Assembly: GCF_009720385.1 (NCBI RefSeq) | Contig: NZ_ML769308.1 | Coordinates: forward strand, 1-64,000 | DNA from: Catellatospora vulcania | GTDB lineage: Bacteria; Actinomycetota; Actinomycetes; Mycobacteriales; Micromonosporaceae | DNA length: 64,000 nt | Direction of reading: 5' to 3' | Part shown: positions 34,511 to 41,888 of the stretch, piece by piece | Numbering within the stretch: position 1 is the first letter of the stretch | Layout: every line of letters begins with the position of its first letter | The notes under the pieces: generated by a model | Told to the model about the DNA's origin: nothing | Seen by the model: only the letters and a program-made list of their open reading frames with translations | Database searches by the model: none | Position numbers and translations under genes: made by a program

Positions 34511-34720
34511 TCATCCGAAGGGCCGCCATCGGCGTCCACCGGGTGGAGTGGGCTGCCGACCGGCCATGAGCAGCTCTGCCGTGGCTTGCCGGGCTGCGTG
34601 GCAACTCGCGCGTGTACAGATGCGGCAGCGACCAGTTCGTCTGCGGTTCCGATGGCGGCGCAGCTCCGCATAGAGGAACGCGGCCCGCCGGTCGGAGATC
34701 GGTTCTGTGTAGGACTGCAC
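34511..34720 (-). CDS. Small Cys-containing conserved protein
   Basis: A 69-residue basic protein of unknown function. GTG 34720 follows AGGAGG by 3-4 bases in the sequence CTAGGAGGCGTC. The protein opens VQSYTEPISDRRAAFLY and has a CRICTRASC knot (C-x2-C-x4-C) around residues 36-44, then AARQATAELLMAGR. Small actinobacterial proteins with a C-x2-C-x4-C centre and an Ala-rich closing helix are common and uncharacterised. It faces away from the mini-GntR gene at 34962, with a long hairpin and a palindrome between them. Confidence 0.6.
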   Translation of the reverse strand: MQSYTEPISDRRAAFLYAELRRHRNRRRTGRCRICTRASCHAARQATAELLMAGRQPTPPGGRRWRPFG

Positions 34721-34749
34721 GACGCCTCCTAGGTGCGCGACCAATGCAG

Positions 34750-34786
34750 CCCCGCCGCACGGGACCAGTGGTCACGTGCGGCGGGG
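34750..34786. promoter_or_regulatory. Long hairpin upstream of the small Cys protein gene
   Basis: A perfect 12-bp GC stem (34750-34761 with 34775-34786) with a further ACCA/TGGT pairing inside the loop lies 30 bases before the GTG at 34720. No gene ends here, so it is probably a leader structure and not a terminator. Confidence 0.5.
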
Positions 34787-34871
34787 TGCCCCTCGACCAC
34801 GGGCGGAGTCGGGTGCGAGCCATGCCGCCCGTGGTGACAAGCCCAGCGCCAACCGGGGCCGTCGAACTAGG

Positions 34872-34892
34872 GTATCTATATAGGTTAGATAC
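34872..34892. promoter_or_regulatory. Candidate operator of mini-GntR A
   Basis: GTATCTA-N7-TAGATAC is a perfect 7-bp inverted repeat in an unusually AT-rich island, about 70 bases before the mini-GntR start. A TATAGGT -10-like element lies in the spacer. Confidence 0.55.
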
Positions 34893-34961
34893 GTTTAAGT
34901 GCCTGTGGCGGTGGAGTTGGTGATCGTGGTCGAATCGGTATGCCGACCGGGGAGTACCGCC

Positions 34962-35186
34962 ATGCCTGCACTGCCGATGAGTTCTGAAGAGATCGCGGAG
35001 GACATCGCCGCGCGCATAAAGTCCGGGGAGTATGCCCCGGGCAGCCAGTTGCCGTCCTACCGGCAGCTGATGGACATCTACTCCGTCAGCTACGGCACCA
35101 TCGGCTCGGTGATGGTGCGCCTGCGGATGATGGGTCTGACGGTGACCTCGAAAGGGCGCGGTGTCTTCGTGCCGGAGAAAGACTGA
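34962..35186 (+). CDS. Mini-GntR regulator A (winged-helix only)
   Basis: A 74-residue protein consisting of just a GntR winged helix: IAEDIAARIKSGEYAPGSQLPSYRQLMDIYSVSYGTIGSVM, then LRMMGLTVTSKGRGVFVPEKD. There is no effector-binding domain. ATG 34962 has GGGGAG 7 bases upstream, so the longer open frame is rejected. It is a close architectural match to the 71-residue regulator at 49331-49546: both end in GVFV plus a short charged tail, and both face a small divergent gene across a palindrome and a hairpin. Confidence 0.85.
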   Translation: MPALPMSSEEIAEDIAARIKSGEYAPGSQLPSYRQLMDIYSVSYGTIGSVMVRLRMMGLTVTSKGRGVFVPEKD

Positions 35187-35310
35187 CCACGCCAGCAAAC
35201 CCGGCCCGCGCGGTCACCAGGCCGGGTGCCGGAGAAGGGCTGAGGCGTCAGCCGGACCGTCGTACGGCGAACCAGGTCCGCGTGAGCTGGAGCCGGGGTA
35301 GAACTGCACT

Positions 35311-36750
35311 GTGGCCGACAAGCTCGCGCCGTACCGGGGGAAGCGGTCGGCGGCGCGCACGCCCGAGCCGGTGCCCGCGGCCGGGCCGCTGCCGCGCGGG
35401 CACGACGACACCTTCGTCATCCAGGAGCACCACGCCCGTGCGCTGCACTGGGACTTCCGCCTCGAACACGGCGGCGTGCTCGTCTCCTGGGCCGTCCCCA
35501 AAGGCCTGCCCCTGGACCCCAGGGACAACCGCCTCGCCGTCCACACCGAAGACCATCCGCTGGAGTACTTCGACTTCGCCGGTCACATCCCCGAGGGCGA
35601 GTACGGCGGCGGTGAGGTCGCCATCTGGGACCGGGGCACCTATGACCTGGAGAAGTGGGCCGACGACGAGGTGAAGGTCGTCCTGCACGGGGAGCGGGTG
35701 CAGGGCCGCTACGTGCTCATCCACACCAGGGGCACGCAGTGGCTGATGCACCGCATGGACCCGCCCCCGGCCGACCGCACCGCACCACCGGACCTGATCC
35801 GGCCCATGATGGCGACGCTGGGGGAACTGCCCCCGCGGGCCCAGGACGACCGGTACGGCTACGAGCTGAAATGGGACGGGGTGCGCGCCGTCGTCTACGC
35901 CGAGGGCGGCCGGGTCCGCGCGCTGAGCCGCAACGACCTGGACGTCACCGCGGCCTACCCGGAGCTGCGCGCCTTCGGGGAAGCACTGGGGTCGACCGTG
36001 GCGGTGTTCGACGGCGAGCTGGTGGCGTTCGACCGCTCGGGGCGGATCTCGTTCGGTGCGCTGCAACCTCGGATGCACGTGCGGGACGCGGCCCAGGTGC
36101 GCCGCCTGGCCGCGCAGACGCCGGTCACCTACGTCATCTTCGACCTGCTGCACCTGGACGGGCGGGACACCGTGAAGCTGCCCTACCGGCAGCGGCGGGA
36201 GCTGCTGGAAGGGCTGGGGCTGTCGGGGGCGCACTGGGACACGCCGCCCTACACCGAGGGGGGCGGGACGCGGTTGCTGGACACCTCGCGCGAGCAGGGC
36301 CTCGAAGGAGTCGTCGCGAAACGCCTGGACTCGGTGTACGAGCCGGGGCGGCGGTCACGGGCCTGGATCAAGGTGAAGAACCTGCGTACGCAGGAGGTGG
36401 TCGTCGCGGGCTGGCGGCCGGGCCGGGGCAGTCGCGCCGACACGGTCGGGGCGCTGCTGCTGGGCCTGCCGGGCCCGGACGGGTTGCGCTACGTCGGCTC
36501 GGTCGGCACCGGCTTCACCCGCCAGATGCTCGACGACCTGCGGCAGCGGCTGTCCAAGCTGGAACGGCGGACCGCGCCGTTCGCGGACACCCTGCCGATC
36601 CGCGATGCCAAGGACGCGCACTGGGTCACGCCGAAACTCGTCGGGGAGGTCCGTTTCACGGAGTGGACCCGTGACGGCCGCCTGCGCCACCCCGCCTGGC
36701 GCGGCCTGCGCCCGGACAAATCCCCGTCCGACGTGGCCCCCGAGTCCTGA
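35311..36750 (+). CDS. LigD-type ATP-dependent DNA ligase (phosphoesterase-ligase)
   Basis: A 479-residue protein fusing two LigD modules. Residues about 25-150 are the 3-prime phosphoesterase domain (FVIQEHHARALHWDFRLEHGG, IPEGEYGGG, WDRGTYD). Residues about 160-460 are the ATP-dependent ligase with adenylated Lys187 in YELKWDGVRA, then FDGELVAF, EGVVAKRLDS and WIKVKN. The polymerase domain found in full LigD is absent, and no ku gene is in the window. It likely seals breaks in NHEJ-like or other repair. The start is GTG 35311 with no clear ribosome site. Confidence 0.92.
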   Translation: MADKLAPYRGKRSAARTPEPVPAAGPLPRGHDDTFVIQEHHARALHWDFRLEHGGVLVSWAVPKGLPLDPRDNRLAVHTEDHPLEYFDFAGHIPEGEYGGGEVAIWDRGTYDLEKWADDEVKVVLHGERVQGRYVLIHTRGTQWLMHRMDPPPADRTAPPDLIRPMMATLGELPPRAQDDRYGYELKWDGVRAVVYAEGGRVRALSRNDLDVTAAYPELRAFGEALGSTVAVFDGELVAFDRSGRISFGALQPRMHVRDAAQVRRLAAQTPVTYVIFDLLHLDGRDTVKLPYRQRRELLEGLGLSGAHWDTPPYTEGGGTRLLDTSREQGLEGVVAKRLDSVYEPGRRSRAWIKVKNLRTQEVVVAGWRPGRGSRADTVGALLLGLPGPDGLRYVGSVGTGFTRQMLDDLRQRLSKLERRTAPFADTLPIRDAKDAHWVTPKLVGEVRFTEWTRDGRLRHPAWRGLRPDKSPSDVAPES

Positions 36751-36823
36751 TCGGGCACCGTGGTCCGGGGCAGGCGACCTCGCTGTCGAGCGTCCGTCAT
36801 CGCAGGTCAAAGCCCTGCGATGT

Positions 36824-36871
36824 TAAGAAGGTGCCCTTCCATGACGTATAGCGATAAGAAGGTGCCCTTCC
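36824..36871. repeat. Two direct copies of a 17-bp element
   Basis: TAAGAAGGTGCCCTTCC occurs exactly at 36824-36840 and 36855-36871, separated by 14 bases. The second copy abuts the EF-hand gene stop codon. Each copy is partly self-complementary (AAGG...CCTT). It looks like a dispersed intergenic repeat unit. Confidence 0.75.
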
Positions 36872-37405
36872 TTACCTGCCTAGGAGGGGGATGTCGAGGA
36901 GGCCGGCGTGGTAGTCGCGGACGGCCTGGGCGAGTTCGTCGATGCTGAGCTGGCCGTCGTGGTTCTCGTCGATCTGGTCGAAGGCCTCTTCGGCATGGGG
37001 TTTCGTGACGCCGATGGCCTCGATCCAGCGGCGGAACTCGGCCGGGTTGACCTGGCCGTCGCCGTCGGTGTCGCACAGGTCGAGGGTGGCGCTGATGGTC
37101 GGGCGCAGCACCGCGCTGAAACCGGTGTTGCCCATCAGGATGATCTCGGTCTGCGCGATGCGGTCGAACTGCTTGGCCGACAGTGCGCCGTCGGGCGCCA
37201 GGCTCGCCTTGGCGGCCAGGTACTCCCACATCGCCAGGTACGAGTCGAGCACGGCCCGGCCGCGCGGGGACTGCTCCTCCTCGCCGAACGCGGCCACGAT
37301 GCGGCGGCCTTCGGCCTCGAAGTCCGACCTGTCGACATGGCCGTTGCCGTCGGTGTCCCACAGCCGGAACCGCCGTGCGAGCCGCTCGCTCCGAACGTCC
37401 AACAT
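36872..37405 (-). CDS. EF-hand calcium-binding protein (four-site type)
   Basis: A 177-residue cytoplasmic protein with four EF-hand positions. Three loops are canonical: DTDGNGHVDRSDF (about 18-30), DTDGDGQVNPAEF (about 110-122) and DENHDGQLSIDEL (about 144-156). The second position (APDGALSAKQF) has lost key ligands. This layout matches prokaryotic calerythrin-like proteins, which buffer or sense calcium. ATG 37405 follows GGGGG by 8 bases; the longer open frame has no ribosome site. It is convergent with the ligase gene. Confidence 0.9.
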   Translation of the reverse strand: MLDVRSERLARRFRLWDTDGNGHVDRSDFEAEGRRIVAAFGEEEQSPRGRAVLDSYLAMWEYLAAKASLAPDGALSAKQFDRIAQTEIILMGNTGFSAVLRPTISATLDLCDTDGDGQVNPAEFRRWIEAIGVTKPHAEEAFDQIDENHDGQLSIDELAQAVRDYHAGLLDIPLLGR

Positions 37406-37617
37406 GTGTGGCACCCCCTGCTCTGCCGGCGCGAACGCCGATCCGAAACCGAAGGCCGTATGGGGAACCGGTTGAGCCACGCGGAACCCCGAGGCCTGAC
37501 AGGACATTACCAAGCGCGGAGATCTGGCGACGGAGCGTTGCGATTCTGTGACAGAGTGTTGACGAGAGCCGGTGACGGCGCGTTTGCCGAAAGCCGTTCC
37601 GGGGAATGGAGACGGCC

Positions 37618-38982
37618 ATGGCCCGGCCTCGCATCGTCATCGTCGGAGCGGGATTCGCGGGCTTCCACGCTGCCCGCAGCCTGTCGCGCTCGTCGCGCGG
37701 CCACGCCGACATCACCCTGATCAACCCGGCGGACTACCTGCTCTACGTGCCGCTGCTGCCCGAGGTGATGGCGGGCCTGCTGGAGCCGCGCCGGATCGCG
37801 GTGTCGCTGGCCGGGACGCTGCGGCACGTGCGCCAGGTGCCCGGCATGGTCACCGGCGTCGACCTGGCCACCCGGCGGATCACCTACACCGGCCCCGAGG
37901 GCGCGGACAACGAACTCGATTACGACCGGCTCGTGCTCACCCCGGGCAGCGTCAACCGGCTGCTGCCCATCCCGGGCGTCGGCATGTACGCCCATGGCCT
38001 GCGCGGCATGGCCGAGGCGATGTTCCTGCGCGACCACATCACGCTGCAGGTGGAGCTGGCCGCCCAGGCGACCGACCCGGAGGAGCGGCGGGCCCGCTGC
38101 ACCTTCGTCGTGGTCGGCGCGGGCTACACCGGCACCGAGGTCGCCGCGCACGGGCAGCTGTTCACCGACGCGCTGGCCAAGTCGCTGCCGCAGCTGCGGG
38201 AACGGCCGCGCTGGCTGCTGCTGGACACCGCCGAGCGGCTGCTGCCCGAGCTGGACCCGCGGCTGTCGCGCACCGCGGCCCGGGTGCTCGCCCGGCGCGG
38301 CGTCGACGTGCGCATGCGCACCTCGGTGCGCCAGGCCGAGGCCGAGGGCGTGCAGCTCACCGACGACTCGTACGTGCCGACGCGCTCGCTGATCTGGTGT
38401 GTCGGCGTACGCCCCGACCCGCTGGTGGACGGGCTCGGGCTGCCGTCCGTGGACGGCCGCCTGGTGGTCGACGAGTACCTCAACGTGCCCGGCTACCCCG
38501 AGGTCTTCTCCTGCGGTGACGCCGCCGCGGTGCCCGACCTGACCCGTCCCGGACACCCCACCCCGATGACCGCCCAGCACGCGGTGCGCCAGGGCCGGAC
38601 CGCCGCGCACAACGTCGCCGCCTCCTGCGGCATCGGCAAGCCTAAGCCGTACCGCCACCACGACCTGGGTTTCCTCGTCGACCTCGGCGGCCTGGACGCG
38701 GCCGCGAACCCGTTCGGCGTGCCGCTGTCCGGCCTGCCCGCGGCGGTGGTGACCCGCGGCTACCACCTGCTCTCGCTGCCCGGCAACCGCGCCCGGGTGG
38801 CCGCCGACTGGCTGCTCGACGCGATCCTGCCGACCCCGTCCGTCCGCCTCGGCCTGGTCCCGCCCCAAGCCGCCGACCTGCAGATGTCCTGCGAACCGGT
38901 CGCCGAGTCCGGCCGCCACGCGGTATCCACGTCACCCCAGGTCCCAGCCGGCTTCATCCCCGCTGCCGACGAGGAGCGCTGA
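37618..38982 (+). CDS. Type II NADH dehydrogenase-like FAD oxidoreductase
   Basis: A 454-residue NAD(P)/FAD-dependent oxidoreductase. It has the FAD-binding GAGFAGFHA at the N-terminus, the NADH-binding VVVGAGYTGTEVA (about residues 165-177), and FSCGDAAAVPD near residue 300, followed by MTAQHAVRQGRTAAHN. The family (NDH-2) passes electrons from NADH to quinone without pumping protons. The C-terminal part lacks a clear membrane helix, as is common. ATG 37618 is 6 bases after GGAG; ATG 37606 is an alternative. Confidence 0.88.
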   Translation: MARPRIVIVGAGFAGFHAARSLSRSSRGHADITLINPADYLLYVPLLPEVMAGLLEPRRIAVSLAGTLRHVRQVPGMVTGVDLATRRITYTGPEGADNELDYDRLVLTPGSVNRLLPIPGVGMYAHGLRGMAEAMFLRDHITLQVELAAQATDPEERRARCTFVVVGAGYTGTEVAAHGQLFTDALAKSLPQLRERPRWLLLDTAERLLPELDPRLSRTAARVLARRGVDVRMRTSVRQAEAEGVQLTDDSYVPTRSLIWCVGVRPDPLVDGLGLPSVDGRLVVDEYLNVPGYPEVFSCGDAAAVPDLTRPGHPTPMTAQHAVRQGRTAAHNVAASCGIGKPKPYRHHDLGFLVDLGGLDAAANPFGVPLSGLPAAVVTRGYHLLSLPGNRARVAADWLLDAILPTPSVRLGLVPPQAADLQMSCEPVAESGRHAVSTSPQVPAGFIPAADEER

Positions 38983-39000
38983 GCGCCTGCCCCGTTTCGC

Positions 39001-39067
39001 CATAGACGTTGGCCTATCTGATCGAGTTTTCGGAGATCGAACTCGATCAGATGGGCCAACGTCGATG
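39001..39067. repeat. Palindromic repeat, family 1 copy A
   Basis: Arms of 28 bases (39001-39028 with 39040-39067) pair at 26 positions around an 11-base loop. The outer core CATAGACGTTGGCCTATCT is shared exactly with the copy at 57758-57826. It lies between two convergent genes (NADH dehydrogenase, MFS transporter), so it can also act as a terminator. Confidence 0.85.
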
Positions 39068-39077
39068 GTGGGCGGGG

Positions 39078-40529
39078 TCAGGCGGCGGCCGGCATGGCCT
39101 GGTGTTCCGACTGCGGCTGCGTGGTGGGGCGGGGCCTGCGCAGCAGCGCGTACGCGACCGCGAACGCCACGACCATCAGCCCGGCGCCGACCGTGTACGC
39201 GAGCCGGTACCCGCCGGTCAGTGCCGCCGCCTGGCTCGCCCCGTCGGCCAGCGCCTGCCCGGTGCGCCCGGCGGCCAGGGTGGACAGCACCGCGACGCCG
39301 ACCGCCATCCCGATCTGCTGCGTGGTGTTGAACAGCCCGGACGCGAGCCCGGCGTCGTCCGGCCCGGCGCCGGACATGCCGAGCGTGGTCAGCGCCGGCA
39401 GGGCGAGCCCGAACCCGGCCGCGAGCAGCATCGCCGGCAGCAGGTCGGTGACGTAGGACGCGTGCACCGGGATCCGGGCCAGCAGCCCGAGCAGCACGGT
39501 CAGCAGCGCGAGTCCGGTGAGCAGCACCCGGCGCTCGCCGAAGCGGGTGTTGAGCCGGGCCGAGACGCCCAGCGACACCGCGCCGATGGCCAGCGCGGCG
39601 GGCAGCATCGCCAGCCCGGTCTCCGCTGCGCCGTAACCCAGCACTTTCTGCAGGTACAGCGCGGTGATGATCTGGAAGGAGAAGAGCGCCGCGACCATCA
39701 GCATCTGCACCAGGTTCGCCCCGGCGACGGTGCGCGAGCGCAGGATGCGCAGGGGCATCAGCGGCCGCCGCGCGGTGGCCTGCCGGATCACGAAGGCGGC
39801 CAGCAGCAGCAGCGCCACCGCACCGGTGGTCAGCGTCGGGGCCGAGGTCCAGCCGTTCTGCTCGACCTTGATCACGGTATAGATGCCCAGCATCAGTCCG
39901 GCGGTGACCAGCAGCGCGCCGATCACGTCGGCTCCGGCGGCCAGGCCCAGCCCGCGGTCGGCGGGCAGCACCGCGACGGCGACCGCCAGGGTGGCCACGC
40001 CGATGGGCAGGTTGATGAAGAAGATCCAGTGCCAGTCGAGCGCGTCGGTGAGCATGCCGCCGAGCACCTGGCCGAGTGACGCGCCGGCCGCGCCGGTGAA
40101 GCTGAACACTGCGATCGCCCTGGCCCGCGCGGCGGGTTCCGGGAACAGGTTGACCAGGATGCCCAGGCCGACCGCGGCGGCCATGGCGCTGCCGACGCCC
40201 TGGCCGAAACGGGCGGCGATGAGCAGTGCCGGAGTGTCGGCGAGACCGGCCAGCAGCGAGGCGGCGGTGAACACCGCGGTCCCGGCGAGGAACAGGCGGC
40301 GGCGGCCGATGAGGTCGCCGAGCCGCCCGGCCAGCAGCAGCAGGCTGCCGAAGGCGATCAGGTAGGCGTTGACCACCCAGCTCAGGCCGGCGGGGGAGAA
40401 GCCCAGGTCCTGCTGGATGGCGGGCATCGCGACGGTGACGATGCTGCCGTCGAGGACGGTCATCAGCAGCCCGGTCGCGATCACCCCGAGGGCGATCCAG
40501 CGGGAGCGGGACGGAGCTTGCGTGGACAT
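39078..40529 (-). CDS. MFS drug-efflux transporter, DHA2 (14-helix) family
   Basis: A 483-residue proton-coupled exporter with about 14 transmembrane helices. Motifs are LDGSIVTVAMPAIQQDLG in helix 1 (motif D1), GRLGDLIGRRRLF (motif A) and the motif C region GAAGASLGQVLGGMLTD. ATG 40529 follows AGGAGG by 6 bases. Its promoter (40563-40591 on the minus strand) overlaps an inverted repeat, and a MarR regulator is just upstream, so drug-induced relief of MarR repression is the likely control. Confidence 0.92.
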   Translation of the reverse strand: MSTQAPSRSRWIALGVIATGLLMTVLDGSIVTVAMPAIQQDLGFSPAGLSWVVNAYLIAFGSLLLLAGRLGDLIGRRRLFLAGTAVFTAASLLAGLADTPALLIAARFGQGVGSAMAAAVGLGILVNLFPEPAARARAIAVFSFTGAAGASLGQVLGGMLTDALDWHWIFFINLPIGVATLAVAVAVLPADRGLGLAAGADVIGALLVTAGLMLGIYTVIKVEQNGWTSAPTLTTGAVALLLLAAFVIRQATARRPLMPLRILRSRTVAGANLVQMLMVAALFSFQIITALYLQKVLGYGAAETGLAMLPAALAIGAVSLGVSARLNTRFGERRVLLTGLALLTVLLGLLARIPVHASYVTDLLPAMLLAAGFGLALPALTTLGMSGAGPDDAGLASGLFNTTQQIGMAVGVAVLSTLAAGRTGQALADGASQAAALTGGYRLAYTVGAGLMVVAFAVAYALLRRPRPTTQPQSEHQAMPAAA

Positions 40530-40562
40530 GCGGTCCTCCTGGGGACGTTGCCGTTAGGAGAG

Positions 40563-40604
40563 ACCGTAGCGGATAGTTCCGTTACAGACAATATTTTACG
40601 GAAC
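40563..40604 (-). promoter_or_regulatory. MFS promoter overlapped by a MarR-type operator
   Basis: On the minus strand, TTGTCT (40586-40591) and TACGGT (40563-40568) are separated by 17 bases. The inverted repeat GTTCCGT-N15-ACGGAAC (40576-40604) covers the -35 box and spacer, so a bound regulator would block polymerase. Confidence 0.6.
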
Positions 40605-40612
40605 CAGATTGC

Positions 40613-41092
40613 CTACCGGCGCGCGCGCCGCACCGGCTGGGGGGACTCCGCGGCGGTGGCCAGATGTCCAGTGACCAGGCCTTCCAGGGCGCGCAGCAGG
40701 GCCTCGCGCTGTGCTGCGGGCAGCGAGGACAGGGCCTCTTCGTGTACCCGGTCGGCGATCTCCTGGCTGCGGGCGGCGACCTTCGCGCCCTCCGGGGTCA
40801 CCGCGATGATCCGGGCCCGCCGGTCGGTGCTCGACGGGCGGCGCTCGGCCAGGCCCGCCTTCTCCAGGGCGTCGACGGTGACCACCATCGTGGTCTTGTC
40901 CATGTCCCCGAGCGCGGCCAGCTGGATCTGGGTCCGCTCCTGCTCCAGCGCGTGCACCAGCACGCAGTGCATGCGCGCGGTCAGCCCGATCTCGGCCAGC
41001 GCCGCGGCCATCCTGGTCCGCAGCACATGGCTGGTGTGGTCCAGCAGGAACGACAGATCGGGGCCGGTGCGGGTGGGCGCCATAGAGGTCAT
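40613..41092 (-). CDS. MarR-family transcriptional regulator
   Basis: A 159-residue MarR repressor. The winged helix lies at about residues 48-110: IQLAALGDMDKTTMVVTVDALEKAGLAERRPSSTDRRARIIAVTPEG, with the conserved DRRAR wing. Flanking helices form the dimer. It sits immediately upstream of the DHA2 exporter on the same strand and probably represses it and itself. ATG 41092 lies 6 bases after a TACACT -10 box, with no ribosome site, so the message looks leaderless. Confidence 0.9.
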   Translation of the reverse strand: MTSMAPTRTGPDLSFLLDHTSHVLRTRMAAALAEIGLTARMHCVLVHALEQERTQIQLAALGDMDKTTMVVTVDALEKAGLAERRPSSTDRRARIIAVTPEGAKVAARSQEIADRVHEEALSSLPAAQREALLRALEGLVTGHLATAAESPQPVRRARR

Positions 41093-41098
41093 GCCACC

Positions 41099-41134
41099 AG
41101 TGTACGCAAAATCGATCCGTAGCAGATTATCTGC
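41099..41134 (-). promoter_or_regulatory. marR promoter (leaderless) with operator
   Basis: On the minus strand, TACACT (41099-41104) ends 6 bases before the ATG. The perfect palindrome GCAGATTATCTGC (41122-41134) falls on the expected -35 position. It differs from the MFS operator sequence, so two regulators or two classes of site are possible. Confidence 0.5.
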
Positions 41135-41139
41135 GCTGG

Positions 41140-41808
41140 TCAGCCTGCGGTGCGCGACGGCTTGCGGGCGGGCACGGGCAGCCCGAGCTGCTCGCGGATG
41201 GCCCGCTGGACGGCGCCCTTGGCGGGCCGGGCGTCCACGCTGATCACCAGCTCCTTGCCGCGGAACAGGTCGAGGGCCGGGTCGGTCTTGGCGTGGTAGT
41301 CGGCCAGCCGGGAGGCGAGCGCCTCCTCGGTGTCGTCGGCGCGGCTGACCAGCTCGCCGCCGCAGGCGTCGCAGCGGCCGTCGCGGGCCGGGCGGTGCTC
41401 GATGAGGTTGTAGTCCATGCCGCAGTTCGAGCACAGCCGCCGGGCCAGCACGCGGCGGCGCACCTCGCTGTCGGGCAGGTCGAGGTGGATCACCGCGTCG
41501 ACGTCGTAGCTCTCCAGGAAGAACTGGGCCTGGCGGCGGTTGCGGGGGAAGCCGTCGAGGATGAAGCCGTAGTTCCAGTCGTGCACCGCGAGCCGGTCGC
41601 GCACCACGGACTCGGTGGTGGCGTCGTCGACCAGGTCGCCGGCGTTCATCGCCCGGCGCACCTGCGCGCCGAGCTTGGTGTGGTACTGCACGTGCCAGCG
41701 GTAGATGTCGCCGACGCTGATGTGCACCAGGTCGAAGTCGGCGGCCAGCTGCTTGGCCTGGGTGCCCTTGCCGCTGCCCTGAACGCCCATGATCACGTAC
41801 TTGCGCAC
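41140..41808 (-). CDS. Adenylate kinase-like nucleoside monophosphate kinase with zinc-finger lid
   Basis: A 222-residue P-loop kinase: GVQGSGKGTQAKQL at the N-terminus, the NMP-binding region with VGDIYRWHVQYHTKLG, DGFPRNRRQAQFF, and a LID domain with four Cys (CSNCGMDY ... CDACGGEL) that would bind zinc. The GDLVDD motif is present. It differs from the housekeeping adk normally found in the ribosomal-protein/secY region, so it may be an extra copy with changed specificity. GTG 41808 is the likely start. It is upstream of marR on the same strand and divergent from the FAD reductase. Confidence 0.82.
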   Translation of the reverse strand: MRKYVIMGVQGSGKGTQAKQLAADFDLVHISVGDIYRWHVQYHTKLGAQVRRAMNAGDLVDDATTESVVRDRLAVHDWNYGFILDGFPRNRRQAQFFLESYDVDAVIHLDLPDSEVRRRVLARRLCSNCGMDYNLIEHRPARDGRCDACGGELVSRADDTEEALASRLADYHAKTDPALDLFRGKELVISVDARPAKGAVQRAIREQLGLPVPARKPSRTAG

Positions 41809-41876
41809 ACCTGAATCCAACCACGTGCGGGCATCGGTGATGAGTGATTTATGACGCCGGGCACCCCGCGCGGCGG

Positions 41877-41882
41877 TACGTT
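41877..41882 (+). promoter_or_regulatory. -10 box for a leaderless FAD reductase transcript
   Basis: TACGTT ends 6 bases before GTG 41889, with no ribosome site, suggesting transcription starts on the start codon. Confidence 0.5.
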
Positions 41883-41888
41883 GCGAGC

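Noticed and set aside
34454-34732. 92-codon plus-strand frame between the DinB and mini-GntR genes
   Set aside because: No ribosome site and low-complexity translation. The minus-strand 69-residue frame has AGGAGG and a Cys motif and is preferred.
38760-39059. Short frames starting MAHLIEF / MAYLIEF near 39.0 kb and MAYLDEV near 57.8 kb, which look like homologous small proteins
   Set aside because: The similarity comes from translating the shared palindromic repeat, not from protein conservation.
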